In this document: one piece after another, positions 1-8,175 of the stretch
Layout of the letters: each line of letters begins with the position of its first letter
Position numbering within the stretch: position 1 is the first letter of the stretch
Program-made: the position numbers and the translations under genes
Origin: Streptomyces xylophagus
Lineage (GTDB): Bacteria; Actinomycetota; Actinomycetes; Streptomycetales; Streptomycetaceae
Assembly (NCBI RefSeq): GCF_000716435.1
Contig: NZ_JNWO01000002.1
Span: 558,001 to 622,000 of the forward strand
DNA length: 64,000 nt
Reading direction: 5' to 3'
Notes under the pieces: model-generated
Told to the model about the DNA's origin: nothing
Seen by the model: only the letters and a program-made list of their open reading frames with translations
Database searches by the model: none

Positions 1-191
1 GCCCTGCCGTAGGGGATGCGCAGGAGCACGGTCGGCAGGCCGTCGCCGCCGGACTTCGGGGTCCAGCGGTCGGCCAGCAGGACGGTTCCGTCGCGCATCG
101 GCACCCGTAGGTCGTGCGTGACGACCAGATCCCGGGTGAGCGGTGGAGGAAGGTGCAGCAGACGCTGAGTGAGGTGGCTGCCCAGGTTCAT
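1..191 (-). CDS. CocE/NonD-family hydrolase, N-terminal fragment (cut by window edge)
   Basis: Only the first 63 codons are inside the window. They read through a stretch with PMRDGTVLLADRW followed by LPTVLLRIPYGR. This is the usual opening of CocE/NonD and X-Pro dipeptidyl-peptidase S15-type serine hydrolases (beta strand, 'RDG..L..D.Y.P', then 'P.ll.r.PYg'). The ATG at 191 has a GGAGG ribosome binding site six bases upstream, which fixes the start. The catalytic serine would lie outside the window, so substrate (ester, amide or acyl peptide) cannot be judged. It follows the LuxR-type gene on the same strand after about 60 bases. Confidence 0.72.
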   Translation of the reverse strand, partial: MNLGSHLTQRLLHLPPPLTRDLVVTHDLRVPMRDGTVLLADRWTPKSGGDGLPTVLLRIPYGR

Positions 192-253
192 CGGTGTCCT
201 CCGTCAACTCCGGTGCCGGAAGCCGATGTTACGGCGGGTGGTGCGACGGCGAC

Positions 254-898
254 TCAGATCAGTCCGGCCCGTATGGCGTACGAGACGGCATGGGCGCGAT
301 TGCGGGCCCGCATGCGCTTCATGGCGCCGTAGAGGATGTACCTCACCGTCCGCTCGGAATAGGAGAGTTCCGTCGCGATCTCGTCGCACTGTCTTCCCTC
401 GGCGATCAGGCGCAGTACGGCCGCCTCGCGCGGGCTCAGCGAAGCGCGGTCACGGGAGGCGGCGAGGATCTGCTCCTTCTGCGCGGAGTCCCGTGACCGA
501 CGTGGGGGAGCGTGCCGGGCGGAGGGTTCGCTCCGGTCCTCGCCGGCCACCGCGCGCACCGTGCGGACGAAGACGTCGGGGCTGCAGAAGTCCCACCGCA
601 CGACGGCGCGGACGCCCCGGTGCCGCGCCGCCGACACGTCGGCCTGCCACTGGTTGCTCACCACCAGCAGAAAGCGCGCGTCCGGTTCGTCGCACAGGCC
701 GGGGAGCAGGTCCAGGACGGAGGCGTCCGCCACGTCCACGGCGACCACGATCGCGTCGGCCTCCCGGATCCTGTCGTGCGGCACTTCACGGAGCCGGGGC
801 TCCATGGCGACGAAGCCGGCCAGTCCGGCGCGGATGAGGGGAGCGGGCGCGTGGATCGCCACGCGCAGGGTCTCGCCGCGTACTTGCTGAGGCATGTG
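254..898 (-). CDS. LuxR-family DNA-binding regulator (response-regulator-like)
   Basis: A 214-residue protein with a C-terminal LuxR/FixJ helix-turn-helix: LSPREAAVLRLIAEG, then IATELSYSERTVRYIL. The N-terminal half looks like a receiver fold (VAIHAPAPLIRAGL, VVVAVDVAD, LLVVSNQW). However, it lacks the usual DD pair after strand 1 and a clear PG-type phosphorylation loop, so it is probably not a classical phosphoreceiver. The start at 898 was preferred to the longer frame (to 967) because a GGTGGGAG-like site precedes this ATG and the extra 23 residues are low complexity. It lies upstream of the CocE-like gene and may regulate it (inference). Confidence 0.72.
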   Translation of the reverse strand, partial: HMPQQVRGETLRVAIHAPAPLIRAGLAGFVAMEPRLREVPHDRIREADAIVVAVDVADASVLDLLPGLCDEPDARFLLVVSNQWQADVSAARHRGVRAVVRWDFCSPDVFVRTVRAVAGEDRSEPSARHAPPRRSRDSAQKEQILAASRDRASLSPREAAVLRLIAEGRQCDEIATELSYSERTVRYILYGAMKRMRARNRAHAVSYAIRAGLI

Positions 899-1272
899 CT
901 CCCACCTCGCACCTGGGGTCGTCCATGAGGTTCGGGAGGACGATGCTGTCACCGGGGACGTGCGCATTTCCGTGCCACGGGCCCGTCACCCGTCAACCGA
1001 GGGAAATCTGGCGCGAGTTGGCGAGCGACCCTGATCCAGGGGCGAACGTCACGACGGCCTCGGGCGGGAGATCCAACTCCCTGTACGGACCGGCAAGGTT
1101 GGCGGTTTCGCCTTTCACCGGACGAGGCGGGCGCGTGATCATTCCGTGGGAAGCGCGTTCTCACGCCCTTCGGATGCAGGCCCGCCTCTTCGTCGGCGTT
1201 CCCCGTCCACGGCCCGTGTCTTCAGAGGGCCGGTGACCGTCTCTGACAACTTCTAGCAACAAAGGTGGCCGC
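899..1272. other. Intergenic region between divergent genes
   Basis: About 370 bases separate the LuxR-type gene (minus) from the membrane-anchored protein (plus). It should carry promoters for both. I see no convincing -35/-10 pair, long inverted repeat or coding potential; short ORFs here lack ribosome binding sites and family features. An AAAGGTGG site at about 1260-1267 serves the gene starting at 1273. Confidence 0.5.
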
Positions 1273-2208
1273 ATGATCGCGTCCATTGCCCTGTGCGTGG
1301 TGCTCGGCCTGCTCCTGCTCGGCGCCGTGTTGTTCCGGCGCAGCCGCAACTCCTCCTCCGAGCAGGGCCGTTCGGTGCTGTCGGGCGCCGAACGGAAGGT
1401 GCTCGAAACCGTCGCGCTGGGCCTGCGGGCCGTGGCCGCGGGGCGTCCGGACGGCGGGCGACCGCTGCCGGAGGTGTACGCGGTCGTCCACTCGGGGAAG
1501 CGGCTGACGTTGCGGCTCGCCGAGGCGGACCTTCACGCACCGACGCCATGGACCGCGGACGTCTCCGGGAAGGAGTGGTCGGTGGACACGGCGAACCTGC
1601 GGCGCACCGGCAACGGGAGCGGCGGGCCCACCCATCCGTACTCCCTGACCGTCACCCTCGGCCTCCACAGGGGAGAAAGGACGCTCGTCGACCTCTCACG
1701 GCTGAGCGGCCCGATCGCTCTGACGGGAGACGACAACGACGTCCTGCGCATGGCGCAGGCGCTGATCTCCGAGCTGGTCTCGGGGCCGGTCGGGACCCTC
1801 GCGACCGTCGTCCTGGTGGGCTCGGCGGCCACTCCCTCGGTGACCGACGGACTGGGCGCGCGATCGCCCCGCCTGCACACCGCGGCCACCCGGGGCGAGG
1901 CACTGGCCGTCGGAGAGAACACGTCGTCCGGCGGCGGCCTGAGCCAGTCGGCCCTGCAGACCCTGTACATGGGCAGGGACCGCGGCGCGGCGAACGCTCG
2001 GACCCACGCCCGCCGGCTCTTCGTGGTGACCGCGGCCCAGTACCGCAACGAGAGGTGGGGCGAGACCCCGCTGCGCGGCACGGACGCGCTTCTGGTGCTC
2101 GGCTACATCCCCAGCCTGGAGTGGAACTTCCAGGTGAAGCCCGACGGCTCCCTGAACACCGGCCGACTCGGCGTACCCATCGACACCCACACCGCCCGCC
2201 TCGGCTGA
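1273..2208 (+). CDS. Membrane-anchored protein of unknown function
   Basis: A 311-residue protein with one N-terminal membrane segment (residues about 2-21, IASIALCVVLGLLLLGAVLF) followed by basic residues (RRSR), so the bulk is probably cytoplasmic. The remainder is a soluble alpha/beta domain. The stretch 'PTPWTADVSGKEWSV...YSLTVTLGL..GERTLVDLSRLSGPIALTGD' resembles the central segment of large actinobacterial LysM/BTAD regulators (recalled similarity, not searched). No catalytic motif is visible. It is convergent with the LAL gene: the two stop codons are 8 bases apart and both sit in a small inverted repeat (2205-2220). Confidence 0.6.
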   Translation: MIASIALCVVLGLLLLGAVLFRRSRNSSSEQGRSVLSGAERKVLETVALGLRAVAAGRPDGGRPLPEVYAVVHSGKRLTLRLAEADLHAPTPWTADVSGKEWSVDTANLRRTGNGSGGPTHPYSLTVTLGLHRGERTLVDLSRLSGPIALTGDDNDVLRMAQALISELVSGPVGTLATVVLVGSAATPSVTDGLGARSPRLHTAATRGEALAVGENTSSGGGLSQSALQTLYMGRDRGAANARTHARRLFVVTAAQYRNERWGETPLRGTDALLVLGYIPSLEWNFQVKPDGSLNTGRLGVPIDTHTARLG

Positions 2209-2220
2209 CCGGTCGGTCAG
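2205..2220. terminator. Short inverted repeat holding both stop codons of convergent genes
   Basis: CTGACC (2205-2210), a four-base loop GGTC, then GGTCAG (2215-2220). The TGA of the plus-strand gene (2206-2208) and the TGA of the minus-strand LAL gene (2219-2217) lie in the two arms. Six base pairs without a T-run is weak, so bidirectional termination is only possible. Confidence 0.3.
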
Positions 2221-5060
2221 GGCCGGGCCGACGGCGTCCCTCGCACGGAACCCCCACCCGTGCGGGGCGCACCCTCCGGCACCAGGAGCCGGCGGGCGAG
2301 GCTCCCGTCCAGCCAGGCCGCGGCCAGTTCCACCCGGGAACGGCATCCGGTGCGATGGAAGAGCTGGGTGAGCCGCCGCTCCACGGTCTTCTCGCTCCAC
2401 GCGAGCCGCGCCGCGATCTGCCGGTTGGTCGCCCCCTCGCTGACCATCGTGGTCAGCCTGACGTCCTCCTCGCCGAACTCGTCCCTGGCCGGACGCGTCC
2501 TCGGCAGTCCGAAGGTCATCCGCCGCGTCATATGGCCCAGCGTCGTACGGGTGGCCCGCCCGATTCCCAGCGACTTCGCGATCCGCGAGGCCTCGGTCAA
2601 CCACTGCTCGGACTCGTCACCGATCTCCATCAGGCCCAGGCAGCAGAGCAGCCCCAGGTAGGCGTCGCCCCGTCGGCGCACCGAACGCAGGGCGGCCAGT
2701 GCGCTGTCCGTGTCGCCGTGCACCAGACCGCGGCCGAGGAGCATCGCCTCGCGCGTCGTGGGAGAGCCCACCACCTCGTGCAGCGCCTCCAGTTCGGCCA
2801 GGCCCTCCCGCATGGCCTGCGGCATGTCCGCCACCAGAGAGAAGGAGACATAGCGCAGCAACACCTTCTCGGTGCCCGCGAACAGACCGCTCCCGTGAGC
2901 CCGTCGTACGTCCCTGAGGGCCCCCTCCAGTGCCTCGTCCACTCGGCCCGACCAGTACCGCAGGCCCAGCCTGGCCCAGGCGACCAGAGGGTGGGGCACG
3001 GTGTCCGGGATCAGGTCCAGCCAGGTCCACGCGCGCCCCAACTCCCCGCGCACGCAATGGATCTCGGCCGCGAGCGCCCGGGCCGGCTGCGCTGCGCCCG
3101 CCGTCGTGCCGTGGGTCCGGCTGCCTGCCTCGAGCCGGCGGGCGGACACCAGGGCCTGGTCCCAGTCGCCTTCGAGGTAGTCGCGGACCATGGCGTGGTA
3201 CCACGCGGCGGTGCTGTTCCCCGGCCCGGCGTAGCGGTCACCGAGCACGGCGGTCAGGGCACCGGCCAGGTCCGCGTGCACGACGGCGGTCCGCAGCCGG
3301 TCCAGGTCCGGTGTGCTGTTCGCGTCCGCCGGCCTGGTGTGCTGAGCGGCCGACAGTTCGGCGCGGCTGCCCGCGGCGGCGGCCAGCAGCCGTAGTTCGG
3401 GCGAGGACGGCAGCGGCCCGGACACCGTTCGGTGGTGGGCGGTCGACGGCCGGTGAGTCTCACCTTCCGCGCGGGACGGCACCGGACCGATCCCGAACGG
3501 ACCGGCGAGCTCCGCGAATTGGGCTATGACGCGGACGTCGCACACCTGGATGTACGGCACCTGGTGCTCGTGCAGCGCCGCCAGCGCCCACACCTCGGCG
3601 ACGAAGTCCAGGCAGTCCCGGTCCTGCTCGGCGGGCGACGCGGCCAGGTGGGCGAGCAGCGGTTCGCCCAGCGCGAGAGCGGCGGCATGGTCGGCGTGGC
3701 GCAGGCTCAACTCGGCGCACTCGCGCAGGACTCCGGGTGTGCGGTGGTCGTACGGAGTCAGGCGCCGCAGCGCCGAGGTGTAGGCGCGGACCGACCGGGG
3801 CCAGTCCGCCCTGGCGTCCGTACGGGCCGCCGCGAGCAGCACGTCCACCGCGAGGGCGTCGTCCAACTCGGCCCCGGCGGCGGCCACATGTTCGGCCAGC
3901 CGGGGGTAGCAGCTGCCCGCGGTCTCCGCGCCCAGCCGATCGGTCAATGACCTGGTGATCTTGGCGTGCAGCGACGACACGTCGTAGGGGGTCGGCAGTG
4001 CGCGCAGCGCCGCCGCGAGGGCCGGTACGGCGAACGCCATCCGGCCGTTCCCGTCCACGGTCAGAATCCCGTCCTTGACCAACGGGGTGAGCGAGCGGTC
4101 GACGAGGCCGGCCCGCCGTGGGCCACCCGGCTTCAGGCGCAGCAGATCGTCCAGCCGTACCTCGGCGTGTTCGACGATGCGGGCCACGGCCGCCGTTGCT
4201 TCCAGGCTGATGGTGTCCGGCGGTGAACCCGGTCGGCGGAATCGGCTCAGGTCCGTCATGCCGTCGCTGAGCCGTAGGGTCCGCTCCGGTTCGGTCAGGC
4301 AGACATGGCCGTCGAGTTCCAGGAAGTCGCCGTGCTCCTCCATCGCGTCGAGCACCGACAGCACGGCCTCGGGGGTGCCCGCCATCGGACCCAGCGCACC
4401 CAACACCGCTGTCACGAGGGCGGGTTCGACCGGGCGGCCGAGCCGCCGGACGACGAGGGCCTCGACGTCGGAGGGCCGCAGCGGCGGCAGTTCGAGGAGC
4501 CGGTCGGCAGCCGCCGTCAACGGCGAGGCTCCGTCGTCTCCGGGGCGGACGGGGCGGCCCGCCATCACCATCGGCACCCCGGCCGGGCGGAAGACGCGCA
4601 GCAGGAGGCCGAGGGCGGAGGCCGTCGGCTGCGGCATCTGTTCCACGTCGTCGACCACCACCGCGAAAGGGATGTGGGCCGCCGCGTCCGCGAGGATCTC
4701 GCTCAGCACGGACAACAACGCCAACTCGCCGTCCTGGCCGCTGCTTTGGAGCCGGATCCGGCGGACCGCGCCGACGCGCACCGGGCTGCGACGGTCGTGG
4801 AACTTGGCGAGCACCGAGTGGACGCCGTCGGCCAGGGCGGCCGCACCGGGCGGGCTCGCACCATCGTGACAGCGCAGCCGTAAGACCTTGGCGCCATCCT
4901 CGGTAGCTGCTCGCCGGGCTTGTTCCACGACGGCGGTCTTGCCCGTTCCCGGGCCTCCGACGATCAGGAGGGTGCGGGCCGAAGCGCCGGTCGACAGCAG
5001 AGTCTCCGTCACATCCCGGATCTCGCCGTCCCTGCCGATGACAGGTCCCAACTCCCGCAC
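2217..5060 (-). CDS. LAL-family transcriptional regulator (AAA ATPase + LuxR HTH)
   Basis: A 947-residue large ATP-binding LuxR-type regulator. Near the N-terminus it has an intact Walker A (GGPGTGKT, residues about 35-42) and a Walker B-like strand (FAVVVDDVEQM, about 142-152). The middle is helical, TPR-like. The C-terminus is a LuxR HTH: VRLTTMVSEGATNRQIAARLAWSE then KTVERRLTQLFHR. This family usually activates pathway genes after sensing a small molecule through the central domain; the inducer is unknown here. It is divergent from a second LAL gene across about 145 bases, an unusual paired arrangement that suggests cross-regulation. The start has the common opening 'GPVIGRDGEI'. Confidence 0.9.
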   Translation of the reverse strand: MRELGPVIGRDGEIRDVTETLLSTGASARTLLIVGGPGTGKTAVVEQARRAATEDGAKVLRLRCHDGASPPGAAALADGVHSVLAKFHDRRSPVRVGAVRRIRLQSSGQDGELALLSVLSEILADAAAHIPFAVVVDDVEQMPQPTASALGLLLRVFRPAGVPMVMAGRPVRPGDDGASPLTAAADRLLELPPLRPSDVEALVVRRLGRPVEPALVTAVLGALGPMAGTPEAVLSVLDAMEEHGDFLELDGHVCLTEPERTLRLSDGMTDLSRFRRPGSPPDTISLEATAAVARIVEHAEVRLDDLLRLKPGGPRRAGLVDRSLTPLVKDGILTVDGNGRMAFAVPALAAALRALPTPYDVSSLHAKITRSLTDRLGAETAGSCYPRLAEHVAAAGAELDDALAVDVLLAAARTDARADWPRSVRAYTSALRRLTPYDHRTPGVLRECAELSLRHADHAAALALGEPLLAHLAASPAEQDRDCLDFVAEVWALAALHEHQVPYIQVCDVRVIAQFAELAGPFGIGPVPSRAEGETHRPSTAHHRTVSGPLPSSPELRLLAAAAGSRAELSAAQHTRPADANSTPDLDRLRTAVVHADLAGALTAVLGDRYAGPGNSTAAWYHAMVRDYLEGDWDQALVSARRLEAGSRTHGTTAGAAQPARALAAEIHCVRGELGRAWTWLDLIPDTVPHPLVAWARLGLRYWSGRVDEALEGALRDVRRAHGSGLFAGTEKVLLRYVSFSLVADMPQAMREGLAELEALHEVVGSPTTREAMLLGRGLVHGDTDSALAALRSVRRRGDAYLGLLCCLGLMEIGDESEQWLTEASRIAKSLGIGRATRTTLGHMTRRMTFGLPRTRPARDEFGEEDVRLTTMVSEGATNRQIAARLAWSEKTVERRLTQLFHRTGCRSRVELAAAWLDGSLARRLLVPEGAPRTGGGSVRGTPSARP

Positions 5061-5204
5061 GTCCCCACCCCTTTCGGGTTCGGGGTGTGATCATAATGTG
5101 GCCGCGGGGCCGGAACCGAACATACGGCCGACCGGAGACGCCAGGAACACCCGATCCCGTCACCGCCCGCCCGGCACATGTCGTCGAAGAGAGCGCGGTG
5201 GAAC

Positions 5205-8120
5205 ATGGCTGTTCCCTCCGAGAACCCCTGGTTAGTGCGCTGCGGGAGTGCCGTGGGAGTGGGTCCCGCGAGCGACTTTCTGGTCGGCCGTGAACGGGAG
5301 TTGGGTGAGGTCCGCAGTTGGCTGACTGATGCGGGCGGGCCGCGCCTGGTGCTGGTCCGGGGTGAACTGGGCGTCGGGCGAACCGTGTTCGTGCACGAGG
5401 TCGCCGAACGGCTGCGCACTGAGGGGGCGTTCGTACGCGTCGTGGGGTGCGTACCGGGCGACGGCGCGCGGCCTTTTCTGCTGGCGCTGCGGCTGGTGAT
5501 GGCGTTGGAGGAGCGCCGGTCTGCGGAGGCCGTGCGGGCAGCCGGGCAGCGTGACGAGGCGGTGATGCGTCGACTGCTGGGCGTCGCTCTGGCGCGGTCC
5601 GCGGTCGTGGTGGTGGACGATGCCCAGCACGCGGACGCCGATTCGCTGGCCCTGCTCGCCGGGACCGACTTCGCGGGGGTGTCGTCCGGTGTCCGGCTGC
5701 TGGCCTCGGCCGCAGGGCGCGGTGAGCGGGACGGGGCCGGAACGGGCCGGAGCACGTCCAGTTCCCGGAAGGGCGCGGAGGCGGCCGGGACCGTAGGACA
5801 ACTGGCGGGCGTTCAGGGCGCCCGCACGATCGTGTTGTCCCGGCTCGCCCCGGACGAGACCACCGCTGTCCTCGCGCGGCGGTTGGGGGCGATCCCCGAC
5901 ACCGGTCTGGCCCGCCGGGTGCGGGACCTCACGTGCGGGCTGCCCGGCGCGGTCGACGCTCTGCTCACCGAGTGGGTGCGGCAAGGGGTGATCCGCGTGG
6001 CCGACGGTCACGCCTTCGTCGGGGTGCGGACGCCGACGCCGGTGCTGCGGGACGACGACCGGTTCATGAGGGCGTTGGACGCGCTGGGCGAGCCGTGCCG
6101 CACGGTGGCTGGGGCGCTGAGCATCCTGTGGCCTCTCGGCGTACGGGCCGTGGAGCTGATCGCGGAGTCGGCAGGGCTGTCCACCGACGCCGTCCGTGAC
6201 GCCCTCCGTGACCTGAACGACGCCGAGATCGTCGAAGACCTCCCAAGCGTCGAGGGCACTCCCGCACAAGGCTGCGCGTTCGGCGTTCCGCTGGTGGCAC
6301 ATGCTCTCCGCGAGCGGCTCGGGCCGCTGGACCGCAGCCGGCTGTCCGCCATCGCGGTGGAGACACTGTGGGCGGATGCGGACGGAGTGGATGCCGCGTC
6401 CGGGGTGCAGCCGCCGACGACGGTCGGGCTCGACGAGGTCGACGCGGTGGCCTACCTGGCGGACCGGATCGCGGAGGCGGGGAGCCTCGTGGACCGGGAC
6501 CGCGCGGTCACCGAGTTGACGGCCGCGGCGGAGCGCCTGCATCCCGACTCCGAGGGCAGGGGAATGCTCCGGTGGTGCCAAGCTGCCGGCCACCTCGTGG
6601 AGCGGCCCGCCGACCGGGTCCCGGCCCTGCACCGGTACGCCGTCGCCGCCTACTTCGCGGGCGACTTCCGGACCGCGCGGACCATCGCCGAGTCCATCCT
6701 GCGCAACCGCCCGGACATCCTCGGCCGACTGGAACTGCAGGAGACCGCCACGCTGTTCACGGTGGCGACGGCCGACGACCTGGACTGGCAGGCACTGTCC
6801 CGACTGGCCACGGAGGCGTGGTGGGACGAACTGTCGCTGCCCGTCCTGGCCACCACGACCGGCCGGGCCCTGGCCCTGTGCCTGCTGGCGAGATGGCGCG
6901 AGGCGCTGGACCTCCTGGCACGGACAGAACCCGTCTGGACCACCGATGTCCGCGCCCGCGCCAACCCCGCGTGCTTCCGCGACGCGGCGGAACTGGCGCT
7001 GGGCCGGCCGGAACGGTTCAGACGCTCACTGGCCATCCCGGAAGCGCCGCACATCGGTCCCGACCATGCGTACGCGCTGACCGTCGCCAAGTTCGACGAA
7101 CTCCTCAACGGAGGGGACCTGCACGCCGCCGAAGCCCTCCTGGCCGCCCAGGGCCTGACACTCGACCTGCTGCCCCGCCCCAGCCTGTTCCTTCTGCGCC
7201 ACCTCCGGGGCGAGTGGGACCAGGCCCTCGAGCCGACCCGCTGGATGCTGGCGAACAACCAGTTCCACACGCCGGCACTGGACAAGTACGTGATCCCCGC
7301 GCGGACCGCCGCGATCCTGCTCGCCCGGGGCCGCGTGACGAGCGCCCGCCGCGTGCTCGACGGTGTGCGTGTCGTGGGGGAGGGCCCACCGGAAACCTCA
7401 CTGGACGCGGCCGAAGCAGCGCTGCTGCTGACCCTCGGCGATCCCACCGGCGCCGAGAAGTCGCTGCGGCGCGGCCTGGACGCGGCGGACGCGCACGGGC
7501 AGATCGCCGGTACCGACCAACTGTGGTTCTCCCTCACGGAGTTGCTCGCGGAAGCGGGACGCACGACCGAGGCGGTGACCTGCCTGGAACACCTGGAACG
7601 TGTCTCCGACCGGACGGGTTCCGGAAGGGCACGGCTGAGCTACCTCCTCGCATCTGCCCGGGTGCTACGGCAGGACAGTCCCGCCACCGCGGAGGGGCAG
7701 CTCCGGGAGGCCGTGGAACTGGCACGCTCGCGCAGCCAGCCGTACGAGACGGCGGTGACCCTCGTCGCCGCCGCCGAGGCGGGCGCCGCCCCACCCGCAC
7801 TGCTGCGTGAGGCCTACGACCTGTTCGGGCAGAGCGGCGCGGCCCTGGACCGCTTCCACACCCGGACCGCCATGCGCACGGCCGGGATCACCGTCCCGGG
7901 CCGCAAACAGGCCACCGTCGAGAGCGAGCAACTGCTCGCCACGTTGATCGCCGAAGGACTGACCAACCGTCAGATCGCCACGGTGCTGCGGCTCACGGAG
8001 GACGCGGTCGCCAACCGCCTCTCCCGGCTGTTCGCACGCACCGGGCTGCGGTCCCGCACAGAAGTGGTCACGGCCGTACTCACCGGCCACCGCACGCGCG
8101 GGCTCGCCCCGGATGCGTAG
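5205..8120 (+). CDS. LAL-family transcriptional regulator with degenerate Walker A
   Basis: About 971 residues. The family start block FLVGRERELGEV is followed by a Walker A that reads GELGVGRT, with arginine where the catalytic lysine (GKT/S) normally stands. Walker B is present (VVVVDDAQHAD). The C-terminal LuxR HTH is intact (LATLIAEGLTNRQIATVLRLTE then DAVANRLSRLFAR). The K-to-R change suggests ATP binding or hydrolysis is impaired or different from its divergent neighbour (inference). An in-frame ATG exists at 5178, but 5205 has the better upstream GGTGG; a GTG near 5253 is also possible. It ends before a strong bidirectional hairpin. Confidence 0.87.
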   Translation: MAVPSENPWLVRCGSAVGVGPASDFLVGRERELGEVRSWLTDAGGPRLVLVRGELGVGRTVFVHEVAERLRTEGAFVRVVGCVPGDGARPFLLALRLVMALEERRSAEAVRAAGQRDEAVMRRLLGVALARSAVVVVDDAQHADADSLALLAGTDFAGVSSGVRLLASAAGRGERDGAGTGRSTSSSRKGAEAAGTVGQLAGVQGARTIVLSRLAPDETTAVLARRLGAIPDTGLARRVRDLTCGLPGAVDALLTEWVRQGVIRVADGHAFVGVRTPTPVLRDDDRFMRALDALGEPCRTVAGALSILWPLGVRAVELIAESAGLSTDAVRDALRDLNDAEIVEDLPSVEGTPAQGCAFGVPLVAHALRERLGPLDRSRLSAIAVETLWADADGVDAASGVQPPTTVGLDEVDAVAYLADRIAEAGSLVDRDRAVTELTAAAERLHPDSEGRGMLRWCQAAGHLVERPADRVPALHRYAVAAYFAGDFRTARTIAESILRNRPDILGRLELQETATLFTVATADDLDWQALSRLATEAWWDELSLPVLATTTGRALALCLLARWREALDLLARTEPVWTTDVRARANPACFRDAAELALGRPERFRRSLAIPEAPHIGPDHAYALTVAKFDELLNGGDLHAAEALLAAQGLTLDLLPRPSLFLLRHLRGEWDQALEPTRWMLANNQFHTPALDKYVIPARTAAILLARGRVTSARRVLDGVRVVGEGPPETSLDAAEAALLLTLGDPTGAEKSLRRGLDAADAHGQIAGTDQLWFSLTELLAEAGRTTEAVTCLEHLERVSDRTGSGRARLSYLLASARVLRQDSPATAEGQLREAVELARSRSQPYETAVTLVAAAEAGAAPPALLREAYDLFGQSGAALDRFHTRTAMRTAGITVPGRKQATVESEQLLATLIAEGLTNRQIATVLRLTEDAVANRLSRLFARTGLRSRTEVVTAVLTGHRTRGLAPDA

Positions 8121-8132
8121 ATCCCGGTGGAG

Positions 8133-8162
8133 GCTGCCCGGGCCGGTGACGGCCCGGGCAGC
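8133..8162. terminator. Bidirectional rho-independent-type hairpin
   Basis: Perfect 12-base arms, GCTGCCCGGGCC (8133-8144) and its complement (8151-8162), around a six-base loop GGTGAC. It lies between the stop codons of the convergent LAL gene (8120) and rhamnosidase gene (8176), so it can end transcription from both sides. There is no T-run, as is common for Streptomyces terminators. Confidence 0.8.
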
Positions 8163-8175
8163 CGCACCGCCCTGC

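Noticed and set aside
1293..3395. Long plus-strand open frame of 700 codons
   Set aside because: It runs out of frame across the membrane protein gene and antisense to the LAL gene; Arg/Pro/Gly-rich composition is typical of shadow frames in high-GC DNA.
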